From Saprospiraceae bacterium (lineage in GTDB: Bacteria; Bacteroidota; Bacteroidia; Chitinophagales; Saprospiraceae): DNA of 64,000 nt. Below are positions 29,886 to 38,708 of the stretch, piece by piece. Within the stretch, counting starts at the first letter, position 1; each line of letters starts with the position of its first letter. The stretch spans positions 65,396-129,395 of the forward strand of contig JARGNR010000004.1 in the NCBI GenBank assembly GCA_029212405.1, written 5' to 3'. The translations under genes were made by a program, and so were the position numbers. Below the pieces are notes generated by a model. That model worked only from the letters and a program-made list of their open reading frames with translations, was not told where the DNA came from and searched no databases.

Positions 29886-32800
29886 TTAGTTCAACTGAAA
29901 AATGAGTGGATTGTCATTATTTCTAGCTACAATAATTGACTGTTTACCACCAATATTTATTTTTTTAATAGAGCGTATTTCGCCGTTGGCAGTGAATCCT
30001 GATTTTGTGTCATTCAAATAGGTGAATGATCCATCCCCATGACCAAGAAGAACAAGGCCGTCTGTGGCATCATATCTTCCTACTTCGGGTTTTACACTAT
30101 ATAAATTACCTCCCAGTAAAAGATCAACGTTGCCGTCTTGATTTATGTCCAACGTCTCAATGGCATAGATCGGTGCCAATTGTGCTGGAGTAGGTAAAGG
30201 TTGCGCCGAAAATTTACCTGTTCCATCATTTAATAAGACCATAGAGCGCATTTCGGTAGCTTTTAGTGTAATCATGTTTGCTCTTTGCTCTTCTGTGAAA
30301 AGGTCTTCAATGGTTTGATTAACATAACTGTCGTATTTTAAATATTTCTTTTTCAAACCAGGAAGTTGCTTTACAAGGTCATGTCGTAATGCAAGCGGAT
30401 AGGAAGATTCTCCATTAAAAACACAAACAATTTGTTCAACTGAACCATTTTGATCAAAATCATTAATGTGCATACAGACAGGGTGTTCTTTATCGGCTTT
30501 AAATCTAGAGTTTGTGCCATGATTTCCAATGATTAGATCCAGGTCATTGTCATTGTCAATATCTGCAATTTTGATGGTGTTCCACCAGCCGTAGAGTTGA
30601 GAAAGATCGTTTAATGAATCTAGAGGAAGTAAGCCATTTGAACTTCCCATAAAAATTTGTATCGGCATATAATCTCCTACGACAACCAAATCATCAAATC
30701 CATCATTATTTAAATCTTCTGAAACTGCATCATTGATTAATCCCATTTTTTTTAAATCAGGAGAAAGTACCCCTGTTTTATCTTCAAATTTTGTTTCCGT
30801 TTGAGATAAAACCATTCCTCTTCCAGGGACACCATATAAAAAAGGAATGAGCCCTTCTCCTATAAACAAGTCAATTTTTTCATCTTGGTTGAAATCTCCT
30901 TGAGTTATAGCTTTGTTTGAAAGGTAGCCCATATTTGCCATTGAAGCCGAACTTCTTGAAAATCCACCTCGACCATCATTGATATAAACTCGATCTTTAA
31001 GTGCGGATGATTCTCTTGTAAATTCTATTCCACCATGGATACTTATCAAGTCTAAATCGCCATCTGAGTCAAAATCCATGGCCAATAAATCTTGAACCTC
31101 TGACTTTGCATCTTCGTCAAATACATCACTTTCTTTTTTTCTGAATGAACCATTGTTTTGTAACCAAACTTCAGTAGCTTGATTTGAAGCTCCTCCAAAA
31201 ATAATATCTTCTTCTCCATCTTGGTTCAAATCAGCTATAATCATACTAGGCCCAGTAGTAGATTTCATGTTGTATAATAATCTCTCGCGATCAAAATCTA
31301 CATGCTTATTTTCTTTGTGGAGATACGTTAGATTTGTAGTCAACGAGACCTCTTTTAATAATGGATTTTTGATTGATTTTTGGATGGATGTGTCTTTTGT
31401 AGCATCTTTTTGAAATATCTGATGTCTCTTGTTGATTTCCAAATTATCAAGTAGTGTGACTTTGCCATCAGGCCATTGTAGTTTTACTTTATTAATACGG
31501 TCAATAGCGCCTAACCCAACGTGGGTAATATAGTCCATGGATGATTGAAACCCTTTTTGAGGCATAAATTCAAAATACTGGTTGCCCGCATCTGTTTCCA
31601 CTACTATTTTTGTATTTATGGCATGGGTATTTTTCCCTTCTCCAATAAGCTTAAACTGAACCCAATTGGTTGAAGTATTATTATTTCTGTAAATAAATGG
31701 AGCCATATTGACATTGTTGACGATGAGGTCCAAATCACCATCATTGTCTAGATCCCCATATGCAGATCCATTGGAATGACTGGGTGTACCAAGTCCCCAG
31801 TCTTCGGCTACATCTTTAAAACTATTCCCCTTCGAGTTTTTAAAAAGGTAGTTTTTGATTTTATTTGATGGGATAGCTGCAAGAAGTTTGGCATAATTAA
31901 CAACACTGTCTTTAATCATAGATTTCATTACATCCGCATCTGCAATATAATTTAAGAAATCTTGATCGGTAAGATCTTGGTGGATGCCATTGGCAATGAA
32001 TAAATCTTTCCATCCGTCATTATCAAAATCTGATATCAATGCACCCCAACTCCAATCTGTAGCATGTACTCCCATGTGTCTGCCTACTTCGGTAAAGGAA
32101 TGATCTTCATTACCCAGTTGTAACATATTTCGATTATACTGATGATAATAGCCATTATTGTAATTATATGTATATCGATCCCAATCATCAAAAGTTGTTT
32201 TTGTCTTTAATCTTTTGTCATCTCCAGGAAGCATTTCTGTCACAAAAATATCTGGTCTCCCATCATTATTGATGTCTGCCATATCCGCACCCATAGATGC
32301 TGCAGAAATTGAAGCCATGCGTTCTTCTAAATCTTCTGAAAAAGTACCATCTTGATTGTTTATGTAAATATAATCTCGTTCAAAAAAATCATTACTCACA
32401 TATATATCTGGCCAATTGTCGTTATTGAGATCCCCTACTGTAATACCTAATCCGAATCCTATAACAGATCCATAAATTCCTGCTTCAGCGCTAATATCAA
32501 TAAATTTATTATTATCATTTCTGAAAAATTTATCTCCTCCTTCTTCGTCTCGAATGGATCGTTTATTGTCCCTTAAATTAAAAGATCCGATTGCTTGATA
32601 GGAGTTGTTTAATAGATACATATCAAGGTCGCCATCTTTATCGAAATCAAAAAATACAGCATGAGTAGAATAGCCATTATTATCCAGACCAAAGTCTTTG
32701 GCTTGTTCTGTAAATTTTCCAGTACCATCATTAATAAACAATTCATTTGTTTTATTATCTCCATTCACATCTCCACTATTACACACATAAATATCTAAAA

Positions 32801-33182
32801 AGCCATCGCTATTTACATCCGCCATCGTTACACCTGTACTCCAGGCCTTATTGCCCTCTACTCCAGCTGCCTTTGAAATGTCTTGAAATTTGAAATCTCC
32901 TTTATTCAAGTAGAGTTTATTAGGACCCATATTGGCAGAGAAGTACAGGTCAGCCAACGTATCTCCATTAATATCTCCAATAGCTACTCCTCCACCATTG
33001 TAAAAATTTCTATAGGTATAAATATTAAAATCTCTATCATAGGTCAATGTATTCTCAAAGTTGATTCCCGTATGAGTAGAGGAGAGTTCTGTAAATTTTT
33101 TATCGGATGTTTGAGTATCATTTGTACAACTACTCCACATCAAGAGGGCCAATATTCCAATATACCACTTTATACTCTTCAT
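29886..33182 (-). CDS. Giant VCBS/FG-GAP repeat protein with ASPIC/UnbV-like segment (paralog 2)
   Basis: Listed ORF begins at 33230, but the in-frame ATG at 33182 gives signal peptide MKSIKWYIGILALLMWSSC and clears the upstream stop at 33184. FG-GAP repeats; ASPIC-like VKLQWPDGKVTLLDNLE. Confidence 0.9.
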   Translation of the reverse strand: MKSIKWYIGILALLMWSSCTNDTQTSDKKFTELSSTHTGINFENTLTYDRDFNIYTYRNFYNGGGVAIGDINGDTLADLYFSANMGPNKLYLNKGDFKFQDISKAAGVEGNKAWSTGVTMADVNSDGFLDIYVCNSGDVNGDNKTNELFINDGTGKFTEQAKDFGLDNNGYSTHAVFFDFDKDGDLDMYLLNNSYQAIGSFNLRDNKRSIRDEEGGDKFFRNDNNKFIDISAEAGIYGSVIGFGLGITVGDLNNDNWPDIYVSNDFFERDYIYINNQDGTFSEDLEERMASISAASMGADMADINNDGRPDIFVTEMLPGDDKRLKTKTTFDDWDRYTYNYNNGYYHQYNRNMLQLGNEDHSFTEVGRHMGVHATDWSWGALISDFDNDGWKDLFIANGIHQDLTDQDFLNYIADADVMKSMIKDSVVNYAKLLAAIPSNKIKNYLFKNSKGNSFKDVAEDWGLGTPSHSNGSAYGDLDNDGDLDLIVNNVNMAPFIYRNNNTSTNWVQFKLIGEGKNTHAINTKIVVETDAGNQYFEFMPQKGFQSSMDYITHVGLGAIDRINKVKLQWPDGKVTLLDNLEINKRHQIFQKDATKDTSIQKSIKNPLLKEVSLTTNLTYLHKENKHVDFDRERLLYNMKSTTGPSMIIADLNQDGEEDIIFGGASNQATEVWLQNNGSFRKKESDVFDEDAKSEVQDLLAMDFDSDGDLDLISIHGGIEFTRESSALKDRVYINDGRGGFSRSSASMANMGYLSNKAITQGDFNQDEKIDLFIGEGLIPFLYGVPGRGMVLSQTETKFEDKTGVLSPDLKKMGLINDAVSEDLNNDGFDDLVVVGDYMPIQIFMGSSNGLLPLDSLNDLSQLYGWWNTIKIADIDNDNDLDLIIGNHGTNSRFKADKEHPVCMHINDFDQNGSVEQIVCVFNGESSYPLALRHDLVKQLPGLKKKYLKYDSYVNQTIEDLFTEEQRANMITLKATEMRSMVLLNDGTGKFSAQPLPTPAQLAPIYAIETLDINQDGNVDLLLGGNLYSVKPEVGRYDATDGLVLLGHGDGSFTYLNDTKSGFTANGEIRSIKKINIGGKQSIIVARNNDNPLIFQLN

Positions 33183-33183
33183 C

Positions 33184-33735
33184 CTATTTGTATTGCTCGT
33201 TTTTGAATTTGACATATACGTAATGTTCATCTTCTGGGTAGATGGTGATCAGACGAGGATTGTCATAATTATACCATACTAGTTTACCATTGATTTCTTT
33301 TTGTGTAAACGTACAATTGTAGGATTTTTCCATCAAACTGATTACCTCTGGCATTAATTTATCTGAATGGGCTTCTTTATTCCAAGGAGCCCACGAACGA
33401 TATTCATATCGTACTGGAAGAATATAGATTTGATTGTTTTTATTAAATTCTGGATAAAAATTAATTTCTGTTGGAAAAGTGAAATTGACGGTGTCACTAT
33501 GCATAACACTAGTATTGTGATGCCCCTGAGTAATATCTTTTCCTTGTTTATTTAAATCCCAGCAATGATCATAAAATGCTTGCCTTTGCATGCCAAGTTG
33601 TACGCCCATGTGAACGGAATCTATTTGAGAATTATATTTTTGACCAAGTGGATTGCCTTTTTTGCATCCCATTTGCAAACAACATAAAAAAGATACGATA
33701 CATATCATTCCAAAAAAAGGTGTCATTCTCTTCAT
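33184..33735 (-). CDS. Small lipoprotein of unknown function
   Basis: In-frame ATG at 33735 gives MKRMTPFFGMICIVSFLCCLQMGCKKGN (lipobox-like QMGC); listed ORF extends to 33774 and would overlap the preceding gene. Confidence 0.7.
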   Translation of the reverse strand: MKRMTPFFGMICIVSFLCCLQMGCKKGNPLGQKYNSQIDSVHMGVQLGMQRQAFYDHCWDLNKQGKDITQGHHNTSVMHSDTVNFTFPTEINFYPEFNKNNQIYILPVRYEYRSWAPWNKEAHSDKLMPEVISLMEKSYNCTFTQKEINGKLVWYNYDNPRLITIYPEDEHYVYVKFKNEQYK

Positions 33736-33739
33736 TTCA

Positions 33740-36700
33740 TTAATTTTTGGGTAACAAATACGTAGATAATTCACTGCTATTCTTGCCTACAAGTAAATAT
33801 TGTTTTGTGCCAATATGTATTACTTCCAGGTCTCGAATTTCACCGAATTCCAATAAACCTGATTTCTCAAAGGGCAAATATATGAATGTGCCGTCAGTAT
33901 TCTGCAAGAAGACCTGACCAAAAGATGCAGCATTTATCCCAAATTCTGGTTTTGACTTATATTGATTTCCACCTAAAATAATATCCAGTAAATCGTCGCC
34001 ATTAAGGTCAATGACTTGTATAGCATATTGATCAGTCCATTGCGCTTCTTTGGGTAGGGGGATAAATTCAAATGAGCCTTGATTATTCATAAATATTCCT
34101 GTTCGGAATTCATTTAGCTCGTAAATTATGGATTGATTCAGAACAGTTGAATCAAACAGTGATTGCATGGTGGCTTCCGAATAAGCCCTATAACTCAAAA
34201 CTTTCTTTTTCAATGAAGGCAACTGCATTAGTAGGTCATCTCTCAATGTAAGAGGGTAGTCTTTATTGTTTTCACGGACACATAAAATGGTTTCAACCGA
34301 TCCATTTCTATCAAAATCGTTTACATATAATTTTGCTTTAGTTGAGGATGAGTTTGAAAGACTATGATTTTGTCCCATATTCAGAGCTATGATATCCTGG
34401 TCCCCATCGTTGTCTATATCCTTTATCTCTATTGAATTCCATCTCCCAGAAAAATTGGAGAGCTGATATGCTTGCGTTTTGTCCAACCATTCTCCGTTGG
34501 GAGATAAAGCCAATATTTTGATCGTTCCGTATTCGCAAGCAACAACTAATTCTTCCTGTTTGTCATCATCTAGATCCACCGTTTTCAAATCTGTAACGAG
34601 ACCTATACTTTTAAACAAACTTATAGGAGGGATTTTTTTATAGCTTCCATTTTCATTTTGATATACAATTAGATCTCCTTTGATACCATATGCATTGGAT
34701 TTCACTCGTTCCGAAATGATTAAATCTTGATCTCCATCGTTGTCATAATCTATATATACCACTCCAGAGGAATTAGAGAATGAAGTATTAATGAAAGAAG
34801 AAGGAGCTTTGACCAATTTTCTATTTTTTGACAGATATATTTTGTCTTTGACCCCTGATGCCGCTTGAGAAAACTCTATGCCTCCAGATGCAAAATAGAT
34901 GTCATCAACGCCATTTTTATCAAAATCATCAATTAGAATATCAGTAACTTCACCGGTATTATTTATAGGAGATAAATTCTCTTTTTGCACCAGTCTATTG
35001 TTCTTTTGAACAAAAATTTGAGTTTCCTTTCCTTTACTACCTCCTATAATCAGATCTTTTTTTTGATCTCCATTTATGTCTAAGGTCTTTAATTTAGGAC
35101 CACCATTGGATAGGAAAAAAGGATGTGTTCTATGATTATTAAAATTAATATACGAGTCTTCTTTATGTTGATAAGAGATGATGGAATTGACTTTTTTCAA
35201 GAGTGGATTGGAAGGTAATGGATAAGAATCTGGTGGATTGATTGTATTAGAAGGTTGGCGTATAAAATTTATTGAATCGAGAATAATTTCGTTCGGTAGA
35301 ATGGTTGTTTTGTACCTATTAGGCCAGAACACAATGATGCTATCAAATTTGGATTCTGGCATTGGAAATAGAACTCGAGTATCAACAGTGCTTTCAAATC
35401 CTTTCATAGGATACACTTCCTTGCTGATGGTAATTTCTTTGCTATAACAAATTACTTTACTGCCTATTGCTTGTGTATTGTTTCCATTACCTATTAATTC
35501 CAAGACAATACTCTTTTGATTACTATTGTTGCGATAGAGAGAAGCAGGGGCACCAATATTATTGGTTACCAGATCAAGATCACCATCATTATCAAGATCA
35601 GCATAGGCGGAGCCATTACTAAATGTAGGAGTAGAAAACCCAGCGGAGGTAGAAATGTCCTCGAATTTAAGATTGCCGGTATTCTTAAAAAAGACGTTTG
35701 GGTAGGGAGAGGAGGGCATTTCATCAAACATCTTCGTGATAGCGTTCTTCTCTCCGGATTGTATTAGTTTTCGAATCTGATTCGGATTGTAAAAATTAAG
35801 GAAATCTTGATCCAATAAGTCTTTGTATATCCCATTGGCTACAAATATGTCTTTCATACCATCTTGATCAAAATCTTCGATCAGTGCGCCCCAGCTCCAT
35901 TCTGTTGCCGCTGTACCACTAAATCTTGAAATTTCGTAATAAAGAGGTAATTTTTGATTATGAATTCCAGCATTTATATGAAGTGCATTTCTTCCAAACT
36001 GTCTGTGATATCCTTTCTCAAAATTAAGTTGAGATTTATCGTATGTTTCAAAAACAGCTTTTGATTTAATGCGTGTGAGCGTAGAAGGAAGCATTTCTGT
36101 CACAAATATATCTTGTAAACCATCATTATTTAGGTCTGCTATATCGGCACCCATAGAACCCATACTTAATTCTTGCATCGAGGTGTCAATGGTTTCTTGA
36201 AATGTGCCATCATGATTGTTAATGTACAGATAATCTTTTTCGAAAAAATCATTGCTTACAAATATGTCCGGCCATCCATCAAGATTGAGATCACTTACAC
36301 TTACACCTAGGCCAAAACCTATGTCTGAACTATATATTCCTGCGTTTTGAGTTACGTCGATATATTTTTTTTCTTGACCTTTTGATTCGGTTATCATCGA
36401 TTTTAGCAACTTATTCCCCCCATCTGGATTTGGAATGTTTCGCTGATCAGGAATCATATCGTATCCACCTACCGATCGTATGCTATTGTTTAATAGATAA
36501 CAATCCAAATCACCATCCAAATCATAATCAAAAAATACTGCATGAACGGCTAATCCTTCAAAGTCTAATCCATATTGTGCAGCTTCCTCTTTGAACGTCA
36601 AGTCTCCTTGGTTGATATACAACTCATTCTTTCGATTTCCTGCTACCTCGGGTTTACCAGACTTACAAACATAAATATCTAATAAATTATCAGCGTTGAT

Positions 36701-37066
36701 ATCTACCAGACTGACTCCTGAAGACCAAACATCAGTGGATGCTACTCCTGCTGATGCAGTGATATCTTTAAATTTGAAGTTTCCTTGATTGATGTATAAT
36801 TTGTTGTCTACAAGATTCCCAGAAAAGTAAATATCTATGAGATTATCATTGTTGAAATCCCCTAAGCCTACACCACCACCGTTAAAAAAGTTTTTAAATG
36901 TATAGGGGTTATATTCTTCCGTAAATGTGAGCTCATTATTAAATGAAACGCCACAATAGGATGTGGGAATGATATCGAAAAGAGCATTCGTAGGGTTGGG
37001 AAGCTCTGAATTTCTTTGACAAGAAATAAGAAATAAAACGAGAAAAAAGAACCAGCTATATTTCAC
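33740..37066 (-). CDS. Giant VCBS/FG-GAP repeat protein with ASPIC/UnbV-like segment (paralog 1)
   Basis: Lipobox-like FLISC; repeats such as GDFNNDNLIDIYFSGN, DYDLDGDLDCYLLNN, DLDNDGDLDLVTNN; ASPIC-like IIVFWPNRYKTTILPNE. Confidence 0.9.
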   Translation of the reverse strand: MKYSWFFFLVLFLISCQRNSELPNPTNALFDIIPTSYCGVSFNNELTFTEEYNPYTFKNFFNGGGVGLGDFNNDNLIDIYFSGNLVDNKLYINQGNFKFKDITASAGVASTDVWSSGVSLVDINADNLLDIYVCKSGKPEVAGNRKNELYINQGDLTFKEEAAQYGLDFEGLAVHAVFFDYDLDGDLDCYLLNNSIRSVGGYDMIPDQRNIPNPDGGNKLLKSMITESKGQEKKYIDVTQNAGIYSSDIGFGLGVSVSDLNLDGWPDIFVSNDFFEKDYLYINNHDGTFQETIDTSMQELSMGSMGADIADLNNDGLQDIFVTEMLPSTLTRIKSKAVFETYDKSQLNFEKGYHRQFGRNALHINAGIHNQKLPLYYEISRFSGTAATEWSWGALIEDFDQDGMKDIFVANGIYKDLLDQDFLNFYNPNQIRKLIQSGEKNAITKMFDEMPSSPYPNVFFKNTGNLKFEDISTSAGFSTPTFSNGSAYADLDNDGDLDLVTNNIGAPASLYRNNSNQKSIVLELIGNGNNTQAIGSKVICYSKEITISKEVYPMKGFESTVDTRVLFPMPESKFDSIIVFWPNRYKTTILPNEIILDSINFIRQPSNTINPPDSYPLPSNPLLKKVNSIISYQHKEDSYINFNNHRTHPFFLSNGGPKLKTLDINGDQKKDLIIGGSKGKETQIFVQKNNRLVQKENLSPINNTGEVTDILIDDFDKNGVDDIYFASGGIEFSQAASGVKDKIYLSKNRKLVKAPSSFINTSFSNSSGVVYIDYDNDGDQDLIISERVKSNAYGIKGDLIVYQNENGSYKKIPPISLFKSIGLVTDLKTVDLDDDKQEELVVACEYGTIKILALSPNGEWLDKTQAYQLSNFSGRWNSIEIKDIDNDGDQDIIALNMGQNHSLSNSSSTKAKLYVNDFDRNGSVETILCVRENNKDYPLTLRDDLLMQLPSLKKKVLSYRAYSEATMQSLFDSTVLNQSIIYELNEFRTGIFMNNQGSFEFIPLPKEAQWTDQYAIQVIDLNGDDLLDIILGGNQYKSKPEFGINAASFGQVFLQNTDGTFIYLPFEKSGLLEFGEIRDLEVIHIGTKQYLLVGKNSSELSTYLLPKN

Positions 37067-37088
37067 GTAAGACAGGTTGTTAATTAAA

Positions 37089-37116
37089 AAGACCGCCTTG
37101 ATTAAGGCGGTCTTTA
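37089..37116 (-). terminator. Strong hairpin between susD and first VCBS gene (intrinsic terminator/attenuator candidate)
   Basis: Perfect 12-bp inverted repeat AAAGACCGCCTT-GATT-AAGGCGGTCTTT; on the minus strand it is followed by TTAATTAA. Confidence 0.75.
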
Positions 37117-37147
37117 AAAATAAAAATTTTATGTTACAAAGATACGA

Positions 37148-38686
37148 TTAGTATCCAGGATTTTGCGATAGATTCGGATTAAGTGCAATCTGATCAGCAG
37201 GAATCGGCATTAACTTTTTCTCAGGAGAAGATTCGTTCTTCGCCCACCAAGCATCACCCCATTTTCCGAAACGGATAAGGTCTGTTCTCCTCTTAGTTTC
37301 AAAACACAACTCTCTTCCTCTTTCAGCTAAGAAATTATCCTCAGTTAATGATGCGAAAGGAGCAACTCCTGCTCTTTCTCTGATCATATTTACTAGATCC
37401 AATGCTTCCTGACTTCCACTGTTCATTCTCCACATTGCTTCTGCTTTATTCAATAAGATTTCTCCATATCTGTATAATGCAAAGTCATTGTTCATTGTAT
37501 TCTGAGTACCTACTTCATATTCATACTTAGAAAGTCTCGCTCCACCATCTCTATGAGCACCTGGCTCTAATTCGTTCAATTCAGGGTTGAAGTTGACATC
37601 TCTACCATCAGTATCCTCATAGTATGAATCTGCACCATCTACCAATCGACTTCCATCTAAGGCAAATTGTGGTCCATTTAATAATACACCATAGCCTCTT
37701 CCTCCTCCAGTGATTCTTACATCATCTTCTTCAAATGAGTTGTAGAAATCTGCTAAAGAACAGTATCCATTCCATGGTTGATCAACAGTTGAAAATGTTT
37801 TTTGACTTTCGTAGTGAAGAGTCATTTGTACAAGATTAAATCCTCCTGCATTTACAGCATCATAAGGAATCACAAAGATATTCTCTTTTGAACCATCGTT
37901 ATTCACAGCAAAGTTGTTGAAATAGTTTGATTCTAATGAATATCCACCTCCATTAATGATTTCATCACAAGCTGCTACTGCTTTTGCATATTCTGCAGAT
38001 CCATTATATTCTTCAGCATTCAAGTACAATTGAGCCAACATAGCCTGACCCACATAGTAATTCATTCTAGCATACGTAGTTTGGTCTACGTTCCTTGATA
38101 ACAATGGAACATTTGCAAGTAATTCAGTTTCGATAAATGCATAGATGTTTGATCTAGATTCTGTAGATGGTTTAAAATCTTCTGGTACATCAAATGTAGT
38201 TACCAAAGGAACATTTCCAAATACATCAACTAAAACAAGGTAGTAGTACGCTCTTAATGTTTTCAACTCTGCAATAAATGCATCAGATTGCTCATTTGCA
38301 TTTTCTTCAAAAGTGGCAATCAATCTATTACAGTTACTGATACCTCCATAGGCCCATCCCCACACATTATTGAATACACCTTCTCCATCAAAGAATTCGT
38401 GTTTGTGTGTTCTTAACCATTGTCCACCATCTTCCCAGTCAGGACCTCTGTGTGGTACACATACTTCATCAGAAGATACCTCTTGAAGAGAGAATAATTG
38501 ACCATGGTTACAAATTGAATACAGTGTTGTATACGCTGAGCCCAATGCAGAAATAAATGCATCTTCATTTACAAAGTACTCTTCAGCTGGAATAACATCC
38601 GAGAACTCTGGCTCAAGATCTGCGCATGAAGGCAACCATAAGGTTCCTATCACCGCAAGAATTGAAATTTTAAAAATATTTTTCAT
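37148..38686 (-). CDS. RagB/SusD family nutrient-uptake outer membrane lipoprotein
   Basis: Probable start MKNIFKISILAVIGTLWLPSC at 38686 (listed ORF to 38719). SusD features: LKTLRAYYYLVLVDVFGNVPLVT, YRYGEILLNKAEAMWRM, ELCFETKRRTDLIRFGKW, PIPADQIALNPNLSQNPGY. Confidence 0.93.
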   Translation of the reverse strand: MKNIFKISILAVIGTLWLPSCADLEPEFSDVIPAEEYFVNEDAFISALGSAYTTLYSICNHGQLFSLQEVSSDEVCVPHRGPDWEDGGQWLRTHKHEFFDGEGVFNNVWGWAYGGISNCNRLIATFEENANEQSDAFIAELKTLRAYYYLVLVDVFGNVPLVTTFDVPEDFKPSTESRSNIYAFIETELLANVPLLSRNVDQTTYARMNYYVGQAMLAQLYLNAEEYNGSAEYAKAVAACDEIINGGGYSLESNYFNNFAVNNDGSKENIFVIPYDAVNAGGFNLVQMTLHYESQKTFSTVDQPWNGYCSLADFYNSFEEDDVRITGGGRGYGVLLNGPQFALDGSRLVDGADSYYEDTDGRDVNFNPELNELEPGAHRDGGARLSKYEYEVGTQNTMNNDFALYRYGEILLNKAEAMWRMNSGSQEALDLVNMIRERAGVAPFASLTEDNFLAERGRELCFETKRRTDLIRFGKWGDAWWAKNESSPEKKLMPIPADQIALNPNLSQNPGY

Positions 38687-38708
38687 GTTTATTTTTTTTA
38701 AGTTGTTT

